Shown piece by piece: positions 17,936 to 25,470 of a DNA stretch of 64,000 bases. Source of the stretch: Nitrospirota bacterium (GTDB lineage: Bacteria; Nitrospirota; Nitrospiria; Nitrospirales; Nitrospiraceae). The stretch's first letter is position 1. The number at the start of each line of letters is the position of its first letter. The position numbers and the translations under genes were made by a program. The DNA is taken from the NCBI GenBank assembly GCA_016219645.1, contig JACRLR010000007.1, positions 62,001 to 126,000 on the forward strand, given 5' to 3'. The notes below the pieces were generated by a model. The model was not told the DNA's origin. It saw only the letters and a list, made by a program, of their open reading frames with translations, and ran no database searches.

Positions 17936-18578
17936 TTCCCTTGTGATTTCTCCTCTCTTCCACGCCTTTAATCAATCCGCGTTTTATCATTTCACCTATG
18001 ACCTGTTGCACACATATTTCCAGCTCTACCCCAGCTGTGTTTACAGTGAGTTCTGGGCTTTTGGGGACTTCGTACGGCGATGAGATGCCAGTAAATTCGG
18101 GGATTAGCCCGGCGCGGGCTTTTTTGTATATGCCCTTTGTATCTCGTGTCTCACAGACTTCGATCGGGGCGTTACAATAGATCTCGATAAAGTCGCCGTG
18201 CTCAACCATGCCACGCACGCGTTCTCGGTCCGCAAGAAACGGTGAGATGAAGGCGGTGAGTACGATCACCCCCGCTTCCATGAACAATTTAGCCATTTCG
18301 CCAATGCGGCGGATGTTTTCTTCACGGTCTTTGATTGAGAAGCCCAAGTCGCCGCAGAGCCCATGGCGGACATTGTCACCGTCTAGCACGAAGGTGTGGT
18401 GTCCTTGCTGATGCAGAGCTTCTTCAACGGCATGCGCCAGCGTAGATTTGCCCGATCCGGATAATCCGGTAAACCAAATGATCGCACCGCGATGACCGTT
18501 TTGCGCTTCGCGGCGGGCACGGGTAACAGTGGCGTGGTGCCAGACAACGTTGGTTGAGGCTGGGGGCTGTGTATTCAT
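17928..18578 (-). CDS. cysC: Adenylylsulfate (APS) kinase
   Basis: The 216-residue kinase makes PAPS from APS and ATP. The P-loop is [19 protein letters not shown], followed by [18 protein letters not shown] with the APS-binding D-N-x-R-H-G set, and [25 protein letters not shown] and [12 protein letters not shown] are also conserved. The last 30 residues ([12 protein letters not shown]) extend past the common core. No cysD/cysN or cysH is adjacent, so it is not part of a sulfate-assimilation operon here. Its place between the O-antigen ligase and exporter genes fits supply of PAPS for the sulfotransferase gene at 4.3-5.2k. Confidence 0.95.
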   Translation of the reverse strand: MNTQPPASTNVVWHHATVTRARREAQNGHRGAIIWFTGLSGSGKSTLAHAVEEALHQQGHHTFVLDGDNVRHGLCGDLGFSIKDREENIRRIGEMAKLFMEAGVIVLTAFISPFLADRERVRGMVEHGDFIEIYCNAPIEVCETRDTKGIYKKARAGLIPEFTGISSPYEVPKSPELTVNTAGVELEICVQQVIGEMIKRGLIKGVEERRNHKGND

Positions 18579-18624
18579 GTGAATGGGCCAGGGACAAACC
18601 GACTGGCCTGTAACTCCTGCTAAA

Positions 18625-19971
18625 TCAGTGCTTGCTTTGTGCGACCTTGCTCAATGAAAGATCGCCTGCCTCTGCCTCAGTCGAGATCTGAGAACTCACC
18701 GAACACAGTCCGGCGGCCACGAGAATCCAGAAGAGGTGCGCGAGACTCCCCGCAAACATGTAATCGAACAGGTTTCGCGTTACGAAACCTACTGTGACAA
18801 CCGCAATCGCCAAGAGTAGCCACTTATTTTCGCCTATTGACCGCCGCCACTGTCTTGACAGCGTTAAGACTATAGAGGCGAATATCCAGATGTATAAGAT
18901 GATGGCCGGCACACCACTCCCCATGAGTACCATGGCAAATGTGTTGTGTAACGCAGGGAGCAGTCTGTCCTCCAGGCGTTTGTCTTGATCCGCTTCTATC
19001 TCAGCCTTGTACACCTTCAGGAACGTGTTATTCCCATACCCTATTCCGACGAGGGGATGCTGAATCACTTGGTGAAACCCAAGTTGCCATGTTTTCACGC
19101 GGGCAGTGAGGGTCCATGGGTCGGTGGTACTCCGTTGGTATCCGGTCGCGGAGAGGGCAAGCAAGCCTACTCCTACCGCGATTGTGCCCGTTATGACCCA
19201 GATGACCAGTCGGCGTCGTCCAGCCATAAGCCCGAAACCGACTGCCTGAGCGAAATGCGCTACCCAGCCGGCCCTCGTATAGGCGGCGATTTGCGCGAAT
19301 CCTGCCGCCACGAGAGTCAGAACCCCGAGCGCGCGCGCCCAACGTGTCCGGTTGGTGACAACCCACCCGATGAGGATTGGAATGACGAGCACCAGATAAG
19401 TCGTCAGCCATTGGAAGTCCGAAAAGGGGGCCTCAGCACGGACAACACGATCCCTCCACGTCCCTCCACGTAGAACAAAATCCACCAGTGCATAGCCTGA
19501 CAACACAAGGCTGCCCACGACCACTGCCCATACAATCTGCCGGGGAAGTTCGATGCGCCTGTGATGACGCAGCACGAACATAGCCCAGTAGAAAACCAGA
19601 ACGTGGGCCACAAGTTTGCGCCACTCGGAGAAACTGTAGGCTGGATCGGTCGCAAAAGGCACCGTACACAGCACCCACCCGACAAGCCCGAGCAGCGGCA
19701 GGTCGATCGGGGTTCGAATCCACGGATTTATTTTCTCAGCCCAGGCGAGACAGAGTGCTACGGCGAGCAAGAAAAAGAACGCGTACTCTTGGGAGTGATG
19801 GAGCATCGGGAAGAAACTCACAAATGTGATTCCCAGCAGGCCATAGGCCTGAAGTTTCCAGAGGACCGCACTTGCTCGCCAAGGGGTATGGATAGGAGCA
19901 GCCGTGGGGGCGCCGTGATCAGGTTTTGTGATACTGATGTTTACGACAGGTTTTATGAAAGATTTCTCCAC
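18625..19971 (-). CDS. O-antigen ligase family protein (Wzy/WaaL type)
   Basis: The 448-residue integral membrane protein has about 11-12 hydrophobic segments (for example [62 protein letters not shown]). The large periplasmic loop ends in [17 protein letters not shown] and [19 protein letters not shown], the Wzy_C/ligase motif with the conserved histidine. With an ABC exporter present, transfer of finished polymer to lipid A-core is the more likely job than polymerisation. The start is a GTG 22 bases after the antiterminator gene. Confidence 0.85.
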   Translation of the reverse strand: MEKSFIKPVVNISITKPDHGAPTAAPIHTPWRASAVLWKLQAYGLLGITFVSFFPMLHHSQEYAFFFLLAVALCLAWAEKINPWIRTPIDLPLLGLVGWVLCTVPFATDPAYSFSEWRKLVAHVLVFYWAMFVLRHHRRIELPRQIVWAVVVGSLVLSGYALVDFVLRGGTWRDRVVRAEAPFSDFQWLTTYLVLVIPILIGWVVTNRTRWARALGVLTLVAAGFAQIAAYTRAGWVAHFAQAVGFGLMAGRRRLVIWVITGTIAVGVGLLALSATGYQRSTTDPWTLTARVKTWQLGFHQVIQHPLVGIGYGNNTFLKVYKAEIEADQDKRLEDRLLPALHNTFAMVLMGSGVPAIILYIWIFASIVLTLSRQWRRSIGENKWLLLAIAVVTVGFVTRNLFDYMFAGSLAHLFWILVAAGLCSVSSQISTEAEAGDLSLSKVAQSKH

Positions 19972-19992
19972 CGAGCTTCATCCTCATCACAA

Positions 19993-20532
19993 TCATGCCG
20001 GCGCTATATCATTCACATCGATCTCCACGGCTGCGGCTTGTTGAATGAGCCGCACGCCCAACACCAAGCGGTGGCGCTTGTCTTTGCGCAAGAGAATCCC
20101 ACGCACGCCTTGGAGCGGTCCCCGGACCACTTCCACCTGCATGCCTTCGTGTAGATAGGGATGCGGATCGTAAGGCAACACCGTGCTCATCAGGGTCTTG
20201 ATCGCCGCAATTTCCTCGTCCGGTATCGCCTCCGGACAATGGCCGCTGCCGACAATGTCGACGACTCCGACAGTCTTGAGCACCGGTAGTTTGTGCTCCA
20301 ATACAAAACGGACGAAGCAATAGCCCGAAAAGAGAGGGACTTCAATTTCTTTCTTTCGATCCTTCCATTGACTGAGACGCTTCACCGTCGGCAATAACGG
20401 CTCAAGGCCCTGATTGGCCAATTGATCGCGCACGATCTTCTCGTGACGCGACTTTGTCCGTAATGCAAACCAGTGAAGATCGTTGGTGTGGTTTGTTTGG
20501 TTGATCTGATTGATCTGGTTGATCTCGTTCAT
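19993..20532 (-). CDS. UpxY/RfaH-type NusG paralogue, transcription antiterminator
   Basis: The 179-residue NusG-family protein has an NGN domain (DLHWFALRTKSRHEKIVRDQL, then VPLFSGYCFVRF) and a C-terminal KOW domain (GMQVEVVRGPLQGVRGILLR). Such specialised NusG proteins act on the long polysaccharide operon they head, which fits its place ahead of about 20 kb of cassette genes. Residues 2-16 (NEINQINQINQTNHT) are encoded by the 9-base repeat; the only usable ATG lies inside it, with no ribosome site, and overlaps the stop of the upstream gene as ATGA. Initiation therefore probably depends on translational coupling. Confidence 0.88.
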   Translation of the reverse strand: MNEINQINQINQTNHTNDLHWFALRTKSRHEKIVRDQLANQGLEPLLPTVKRLSQWKDRKKEIEVPLFSGYCFVRFVLEHKLPVLKTVGVVDIVGSGHCPEAIPDEEIAAIKTLMSTVLPYDPHPYLHEGMQVEVVRGPLQGVRGILLRKDKRHRLVLGVRLIQQAAAVEIDVNDIAPA

Positions 20533-20547
20533 TTGGTTTGTTTGGTG
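20487..20547. repeat. 9-base array A1 (single arm), spans upxY start and four-helix gene stop
   Basis: GTTTGTTTGGTTGATCTG and related 9-base units run through the overlap of the two genes. The complementary strand codes NEINQINQINQTN at the antiterminator N-terminus. Only one arm is present. Confidence 0.85.
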
Positions 20548-20903
20548 CGGAGGTATTTAATGAGACCGGACGTTATTCTCGCTGTCTTGTTGGCTTGCTC
20601 GTAGATCGACTCAAATGTGTCTTTAGACACGTAGCCTTGATCCACTGCAATGTACATGTGACTCTGTACCTCAGCTGTGGAAGACATAGCGATGAACAAG
20701 AACTGTGTAAACTCCTTGCTCGACCGACGAACAAATCCTTCAGCTATGTTTGCCATCACAGATCCCGCTGCACTCTGGATTTGACTACAAAGCCGAATAT
20801 CCTTTTGCCATCTAGAGTTCTGATGGATCGCATCATAAACCAGCCTCGTCAATTGCCTCGCTTCCTTCCAGCAGTCTAGATCTTCAAAACGAGTGATCTT
20901 CAT
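20529..20903 (-). CDS. Four-helix bundle protein (S23/IVS family)
   Basis: The protein has 124 residues: FEDLDCWKEARQLTRLVYDA, SAAGSVMANIAEGFVRRSSK and FLFIAMSSTAEVQSHMYIA, the hallmark pattern of the four-helix-bundle family first seen in 23S rRNA intervening sequences. Its role in polysaccharide clusters is unknown, but members commonly sit beside UpxY-like genes. Its last codons (RTKQTK) and stop lie in the 9-base repeat, which also supplies the start of the antiterminator gene. Confidence 0.88.
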   Translation of the reverse strand: MKITRFEDLDCWKEARQLTRLVYDAIHQNSRWQKDIRLCSQIQSAAGSVMANIAEGFVRRSSKEFTQFLFIAMSSTAEVQSHMYIAVDQGYVSKDTFESIYEQANKTARITSGLIKYLRTKQTK

Positions 20904-20910
20904 GCCCTGT

Positions 20911-21150
20911 CTCGTTTGTTTGGTTCATTTGGTTTATCTGGTTGGTTTTGGAATAGTCGATCGATTGCCCAGTTCTTCTAACCAAACAAACTAAACAAAC
21001 CTCTTCAACCAGATAAGCCTCTTCAACCAAACAAACCGGCTGCGAAGACAGCTCCGCCCTCTCACTTACAGAACCACTTCGCACACCCACACAACATTGA
21101 CTCAGGCACGACGGCTTGTCTGAACAAACCTCTTCAACCAAACAAACCAG
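20911..21150. repeat. 9-base composite array A2
   Basis: The left arm (20911-20951) has TTTGG-type units. Right-type units (CAAACCAAA) lie at 20980-21039 and again at 21120-21150, joined by copies of CTCTTCAACC. It fills most of the 262-base gap between the four-helix and regulator genes; no gene is convincing there. Confidence 0.85.
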
Positions 21151-21165
21151 TCAACGCGTCACGCC

Positions 21166-21753
21166 TTATTCAGGCAAGGCGAGTCGCAGCACATGTTCCC
21201 GTGGCACTCCCGACTGGACCAACTGTTCTTCGCAGGCCGCGGCGTGCTCAAGATCGGCAATCAACACTCGATCAAACTGCCAGTCGGCAATGCCTTCCAG
21301 CGAATACACGGGGCACGAGAGGAACGACGTGCGCGCGTTTCCATCGATGAATCCCACGCAGTCGATGTTCATTTCCCTGAGCGAGAGATAGGCCAATTCT
21401 GCCAGTTCGTTTGTGCCATAAATCGCCACCCGTTGCCCGTTTGTCCCATCGAGGCACGTCAACATTTGTTTCAACCGCCCACGCATCTCGCGGTGGTATG
21501 ACAGCGAATACTGCATGTACTGATTGGTGAGGCGCGATTTTTCAGCCAATCCCTGGGGGGTCAGTACATAACGGGTTCTATTGCGCGGGATAGCTGTGAC
21601 CTTGATGGAGCCCTGTCGGGCTAGACGCTTGAGATAGAGATTGGTCAGACCGAGCGCGACACCAAGTTTGAGGGCGAGGGTACGCTGAGTGGCCCCACCA
21701 TCCCGATCGAGCTCGCTGAGGAGGAGAAGATCTCGCTGATCTTGTAAATCCAT
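21166..21753 (-). CDS. MarR-type EPS-associated regulator with C-terminal nucleotide-binding-like domain
   Basis: The 195-residue protein opens with a winged helix (LLLLSELDRDGGATQRTLAL, then GLTNLYLKRLARQGSIKV and RYVLTPQGLAEKSRL) of the MarR type found in EPS gene clusters. Residues 100-195 form a small Rossmann-like part (RVAIYGTNELAELAYLSL, VGFIDGNAR, DRVLIADLEHAAACEEQLV) similar to PglD-type domains. It could sense a sugar nucleotide and control the downstream cassette. No ribosome site is visible at the ATG 21751-21753. A palindrome lies 27 bases upstream. Confidence 0.8.
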   Translation of the reverse strand: MDLQDQRDLLLLSELDRDGGATQRTLALKLGVALGLTNLYLKRLARQGSIKVTAIPRNRTRYVLTPQGLAEKSRLTNQYMQYSLSYHREMRGRLKQMLTCLDGTNGQRVAIYGTNELAELAYLSLREMNIDCVGFIDGNARTSFLSCPVYSLEGIADWQFDRVLIADLEHAAACEEQLVQSGVPREHVLRLALPE

Positions 21754-21779
21754 GAATTATACGGATAAATTTGATGCGC

Positions 21780-21794
21780 GTTCACAACATGAAC
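21780..21794. promoter_or_regulatory. Palindrome upstream of the EPS-type regulator gene
   Basis: GTTCACAACATGAAC is a perfect inverted repeat with five-base arms and a five-base centre. It lies 27 bases before the regulator ATG, between that gene and the heptosyltransferase stop. A TATAAT on the minus strand (21756-21761) is only two bases from the ATG, so it may not be a working -10 for this start. The palindrome could be an operator for autoregulation; this is inference. Confidence 0.3.
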
Positions 21795-21833
21795 ATATGC
21801 ACCTCTTCTGTCAAGCAAAAAATATGTCACCCG

Positions 21834-21856
21834 GCCTTCAGCCTTCAGCCTTTACC
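21834..21856. repeat. 7-base CTTCAGC array at a heptosyltransferase stop
   Basis: Two to three units of CTTCAGC (GGCTGAA on the coding strand) contain the TGA stop of the gene at 21838-22878 and its last residues KAEG. Confidence 0.75.
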
Positions 21857-22878
21857 CCTGCAGCCAGCTTCCCGGCATGGAGAAGCCGCTCTGCAGCGGC
21901 AACCACCTCAGGAACCGAGATTAACTTCATGCAATTCTCCTCGCCCCTCGTACAGGTCGGGTGAAAGCAACTGCGGCAATCGATTTCCTTGTAGAGTACC
22001 TCCACAGGACCACCACGTGGCCCCCACTCGCGAGGGTTCGAGGGGCCGAATAAGGCCACTACGGGAGTACCCACTGCGGAGGCCATGTGCATGGCGCCGC
22101 TATCGCTGCCGACGAAAAGCACTGACTGTTTGGCAATGGCTGCGAACTGTTTAATGGTTGTACCGCCCGCCATGATGATGGGGGGGGTCTTCGCCATCCC
22201 TTGAATCTGTCGCGCAAGATCGATGTCTTGCTCACTACCTCCGATCAACACCTGAGAACCGCACTGAGACGTGAGATAATCGGCCAGCTCGGCAAATCGC
22301 TCTGGAGGCCAGGCTTTAAACCAGTACCTGGCGCCTGGTTGCACGATCACCATCGACTGCGATCGCTGAATACCGAGTTGGTCTAATAGCTGGTCCGCGC
22401 TCTTCTTCTCATCCCGTGTCAGCCACAGCTGAGGATCCTTTGATTCGGCCTCGATACTCAGAGGCTTGAGGGCTTCCAGATCCCGGTCAATCCGGTGTCG
22501 AACACCAGATACGGGCTGAATCACCTCTGTGTAATATCTCCCCCGCCAACGATGTTCGTCGTTGAATCCGATCCGAACCGGCGCTCCGCTGATCCGGGTC
22601 AGAAACGCAGACCGATCTCCATCGGTCAAATCAATCACGGTGTCGAATTGACGGGCGCGCAGTCCGGCGATCAGCCTCGATTGTGCCGCTAGAGACCCTT
22701 TATCAAGGACCATGACCTCATCCAAGTCCGGGTTGCCCGACAAGACCTCTTCCGTCCCCCGATTCACCATCATCGTCACCCGGACATCCGGCCGTGCCGA
22801 TTTGATGGCTCGAACGGTCGGTGTCGCCAACAGCACGTCACCGATATAGCGGAGCTTGATGATAAGGACGTTCTTCAT
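21838..22878 (-). CDS. Family 9 heptosyltransferase (LPS core)
   Basis: The gene starts at the ATG 22876-22878 (MKNVLIIKLRYIGDVLLATP), the typical GT9 opening. The C-terminal donor-binding part has VQPGARYWFKAWPPERFAEL, then FVGSDSGAMHMASAVGTPVVALFGPSN in two pieces, the ADP-heptose-binding region, and the cysteine-bearing tail CRSCFHPTCTRGEENC. It should add heptose or a related sugar to the inner core at the cytoplasmic face. The last residues (VKAEG) and stop come from a 7-base GGCTGAA array; the same tail occurs in LpxK here. Confidence 0.88.
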   Translation of the reverse strand: MKNVLIIKLRYIGDVLLATPTVRAIKSARPDVRVTMMVNRGTEEVLSGNPDLDEVMVLDKGSLAAQSRLIAGLRARQFDTVIDLTDGDRSAFLTRISGAPVRIGFNDEHRWRGRYYTEVIQPVSGVRHRIDRDLEALKPLSIEAESKDPQLWLTRDEKKSADQLLDQLGIQRSQSMVIVQPGARYWFKAWPPERFAELADYLTSQCGSQVLIGGSEQDIDLARQIQGMAKTPPIIMAGGTTIKQFAAIAKQSVLFVGSDSGAMHMASAVGTPVVALFGPSNPREWGPRGGPVEVLYKEIDCRSCFHPTCTRGEENCMKLISVPEVVAAAERLLHAGKLAAGVKAEG

Positions 22879-22890
22879 ACTTCCTACACC

Positions 22891-22943
22891 CGACAACCCT
22901 CACCGCCGACCACTTACCACTCCCTACTTACCACTTACGATTT
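22891..22943. repeat. 7-base array between two glycosyltransferase genes
   Basis: On the minus strand the units read GTGGTAA, GTAGGGA, GTGGTAA, GTGGTCG. The stop codon of the GT4 gene (TAA, 22935-22937) is the first TAA of the array. Only one arm is visible. Confidence 0.7.
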
Positions 22944-24047
22944 TTCAGCGCACAATTCACGGTACAACGCGACAGTCTTCACCGCGGCGTTGTTCCACGA
23001 AAACTGTTTGGCGCGAGCAAATCCTTTGATCTTCAAGGAGGCTCGAAGCGGCTCATCCTCAAGCGTATGGACCATCGCTTCTCCGAGCGCTCGAGCGTCT
23101 TGAGGGTCTGCCAAGACTGCCGCATCCCCTGCCACTTCAGCCAAGGCAGTCGAGTTGGATGTCAACACGGGCGCCCCACAGGCCATCGCTTCCAACACGG
23201 GCATTCCAAACCCTTCGTACAACGAGGGAAAAACGAACAGATCGGCACAGGAATACAACAGCTGTAGATCTGTGGTGGATACCCGCCCGGGACAGAGTAC
23301 CTTTTCGGTTAAACTGCGCCTTCGGGCCGACTCCTCATAATTCCCGAACGGATGAATGGGCGAGCCGACCAGGACCAACATGCGTGGCCCCAATTTCTTC
23401 CGCACCATCTCAGCTGCTTCAAGAAAGATCTGATGATTCTTGCGCGGATCTGCCCCTCCGATAAATAAAACATAGTGACCAGACGTCAGACCAATCCGTT
23501 TCCGCAACTCTGCCATCGCCTGATCGTCCCGGCGTGGAGCGAAATCCTCCGACACTCCGTTGGGGATCACCCTGATGTGCTCACGTTTCAGCCCATAGAG
23601 TTCTACAAGCTCTCGCGCGGAAAATTCGGACACTGTGATGGCTTTCCTGGCTCGAAGCGCGGTCTGTCTCGTCTTGAACGAGGACGACCATTGTCCCAAC
23701 ATCTTTTTCGAGTATTCGGGATGACGATCCAGCCAAAGATCGTGAATGGTCACGACTCCGCCATAGCGCCCGACTGTCTGCATCTTGAAATTAGTTCCAT
23801 GGTAGAGATCCAACTGATCGGAGGAGCCCCGCTTCCCCATCCCCCATTTGCTCGAGTTTATCCACTGGAGCCGCTCAACGCCTTGCCATTCCTTCACAGC
23901 GTCAGGCTGCTCCGCGCCAGGTTTTGCATAGGCCACAAAGTCGATTCCCCCTTGCTGAGCCAGCATGGTACGAAGGAGATGATAGCTGTGCCATCCCACC
24001 CCGCCCTTATCGCCGACCATCGGGTTGGCATCAAAACCGATTCTCAT
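22935..24047 (-). CDS. Family 4 glycosyltransferase
   Basis: The 370-residue GT-B enzyme starts MRIGFDANPMVGDKGGVGWH, the GT4 glycine loop. KAITVSEFSARELVELYGL and RVIPNGVSEDF are the central linker; the C-terminal domain has VLFIGGADPRKNHQIFLEA and the retaining-type EX7E pattern in PSLYEGFGMPVLEAMACG. Mannosyl- or rhamnosyltransferases of O-polysaccharide pathways look like this, and the gmd gene upstream suggests GDP-rhamnose or GDP-fucose as possible donor. AGGA six bases before the ATG supports the start. A 13-codon copy of its 5' end is found at 25290-25370. Confidence 0.88.
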   Translation of the reverse strand: MRIGFDANPMVGDKGGVGWHSYHLLRTMLAQQGGIDFVAYAKPGAEQPDAVKEWQGVERLQWINSSKWGMGKRGSSDQLDLYHGTNFKMQTVGRYGGVVTIHDLWLDRHPEYSKKMLGQWSSSFKTRQTALRARKAITVSEFSARELVELYGLKREHIRVIPNGVSEDFAPRRDDQAMAELRKRIGLTSGHYVLFIGGADPRKNHQIFLEAAEMVRKKLGPRMLVLVGSPIHPFGNYEESARRRSLTEKVLCPGRVSTTDLQLLYSCADLFVFPSLYEGFGMPVLEAMACGAPVLTSNSTALAEVAGDAAVLADPQDARALGEAMVHTLEDEPLRASLKIKGFARAKQFSWNNAAVKTVALYRELCAEKS

Positions 24048-24172
24048 CTGAATCCTGAAACTTCCAATGTTTCACAAGATGATACGTGAAGCCGATCGGC
24101 AGCAGCCTTTCGACGAAAGCCTCCTGAAATTCTTTCAATAGAATGTCTGCTGGAGTGTCCGCCAGGAAAGCA

Positions 24173-25147
24173 TTACCGATGTCCAACCAATCGCAGATCT
24201 TCCTCAACCATCTCGTGAACCAAGTCCGTGAACTTGCCGTCGTACGACCAGCCGAGCTTTTGCCTGGCCTTTGAGGCATCGCCCAGCAGGGTTTCTACTT
24301 CTGACGGCCTCATAAACTGCTGGTCGATCTTGACATAGTCATGGTAATCGAGGCCGACATATGCGAAAGCGACCTCAGCAAACTGCCTCACCGTATGTTG
24401 TTCTCCCGTGGCAATGACATAGTCGTCCGGTTTGTCCTCTTGCAGCATCAGCCACATAGCTCTCACGTATTCGCGCGCATGTCCCCAGTCACGGCGCGCC
24501 TCCAGATTCCCAAGTCGTAGCTCTTTTGCCAAACCCATCTTGATGCGAGCGACATGTGACGTGATCTTACGGGTCACAAACTCGAATCCTCGGCGGGGGG
24601 ACTCATGATTGTAGAGAATTCCTGAAGAGGCTTTAATTCCATTCGCCTCTCGATAGTTTCTCGTCAGGTGGAAACCGGCGACTTTGGAAATGCCATAGGC
24701 CGAACGGGGATGGAACGGCGTCTGTTCGTTCTGAGGCACCTGTGCCACTTTCCCGAACATCTCGCTGGATGCGGCAAAGTAGAATCGGCAGTGAGGCGCC
24801 GCGTCTCGCAAAGCGGCCAACACATAATGCGTGCCATTAATATTGGCATTCAGCGTCGAAAATTCATCCTCGAAGGAATAGGCCACGAAACTTTGAGCAG
24901 CCAGGTGATAGCACTCATCCGGCTTCACCATCTCGAACACACGATAAATGCTCGGGAAGCTTTCCAGCGACGCAGCGTGGAACTGGATCTGATCTTTCAG
25001 GTGCAGGATACGGTGCAGCCGGTGAACCGGATCTTCGATGGCGACCCGTCTCACCACTCCATGGACTTCGTAACCTTGTTTGAGGAGCAGTTCCGATAAA
25101 TAGGATCCGTCCTGCCCTGTGATTCCGGTGATCAGTGCCCGTTTCAC
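24173..25147 (-). CDS. gmd: GDP-mannose 4,6-dehydratase
   Basis: The 324-residue extended SDR converts GDP-mannose to GDP-4-keto-6-deoxymannose. ALITGITGQDGSYLSELLL is the NADP-binding loop with the GMD-specific GITGQDG. ASSEMFGKV holds the catalytic Ser/Glu region, YGISKVAGFH the Tyr-Lys pair, and YNHESPRRGFEFVTRKI is the GMD family signature. The product leads to GDP-rhamnose, GDP-fucose or GDP-perosamine. No rmd, fcl or perosamine synthase gene is adjacent, so the end product is open. Between it and the next gene downstream are 125 bases without a convincing gene. Confidence 0.95.
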   Translation of the reverse strand: MKRALITGITGQDGSYLSELLLKQGYEVHGVVRRVAIEDPVHRLHRILHLKDQIQFHAASLESFPSIYRVFEMVKPDECYHLAAQSFVAYSFEDEFSTLNANINGTHYVLAALRDAAPHCRFYFAASSEMFGKVAQVPQNEQTPFHPRSAYGISKVAGFHLTRNYREANGIKASSGILYNHESPRRGFEFVTRKITSHVARIKMGLAKELRLGNLEARRDWGHAREYVRAMWLMLQEDKPDDYVIATGEQHTVRQFAEVAFAYVGLDYHDYVKIDQQFMRPSEVETLLGDASKARQKLGWSYDGKFTDLVHEMVEEDLRLVGHR

Positions 25148-25182
25148 TTCAACCTCCCCACGCCGATGGGATAAGCCGGTGC

Positions 25183-25286
25183 CTCTCGTTTATTTGGTTC
25201 ATTTGGTTTGTTTAGTTTGTCTGTCTAGCTCCGATCCGAGGAACGAAACAAACCAAATAAACTAAATAAACCAAACAAACCAGACA
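25183..25286. repeat. 9-base inverted array A3
   Basis: The left arm TTTGGTTCATTTGGTTTG and right arm CAAACCAAATAAACTAAA flank the loop GCTCCGATCCGAGGAACG. It is nearly identical to array A10 inside waaA, with about five differences over 92 bases. Confidence 0.9.
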
Positions 25287-25289
25287 GCA

Positions 25290-25370
25290 CTATAGCAGAA
25301 ATGACTCTCCCTCCTCAGCTTCAGTCCCTAAGTCGCCCATCATCGGATTGGCATCAAAACCGATTCTCAT
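25290..25370 (-). pseudogene. Truncated copy of the 5' end of the GT4 gene
   Basis: A 26-codon frame starts at 25368-25370 with MRIGFDANPMMGD, matching the first 13 codons of the glycosyltransferase gene at 22935-24047 (MRIGFDANPMVGD) almost perfectly at the DNA level. After that the reading diverges (LGTEAEEGESFLL) and stops. It lies between two 9-base repeat arrays. It is probably the remnant of a second glycosyltransferase gene lost by recombination, or a small duplication carried with a repeat. Confidence 0.65.
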
Positions 25371-25465
25371 CCTCTTCTGGTTTATCTGGTTCATTTGGTT
25401 TATCTGGTTATCTTGTTATCCGGTTCAACCAAACAAACCAAATAGACCAGACCAACCAAACAAAC
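25371..25465. repeat. 9-base inverted array A4
   Basis: The arms GGTTTATCTGGTTCATTT and CCAAACAAACCAAATAGA surround a short centre. It lies between the truncated GT4 copy and the next GT4 gene stop. Confidence 0.88.
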
Positions 25466-25470
25466 GATCT

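Noticed and set aside
20884-21141. An 85-codon minus-strand frame
   Set aside because: It is made almost wholly of the 9-base array and its joining sequence; no domain is visible.
20911-21150. Repeated units suggestive of a CRISPR array
   Set aside because: The period is 9 bases with no unique spacers, the arms are inverted, and there are no cas genes.
21756-21761. TATAAT as the promoter of the EPS-type regulator
   Set aside because: It lies two bases from the ATG, so transcription would begin inside the gene, and no matching -35 is well placed.
24031-24279. An 82-codon minus-strand frame after gmd
   Set aside because: Its first part is a shadow of gmd and its end runs into the start of the next gene; the 50-codon middle is not recognisable.
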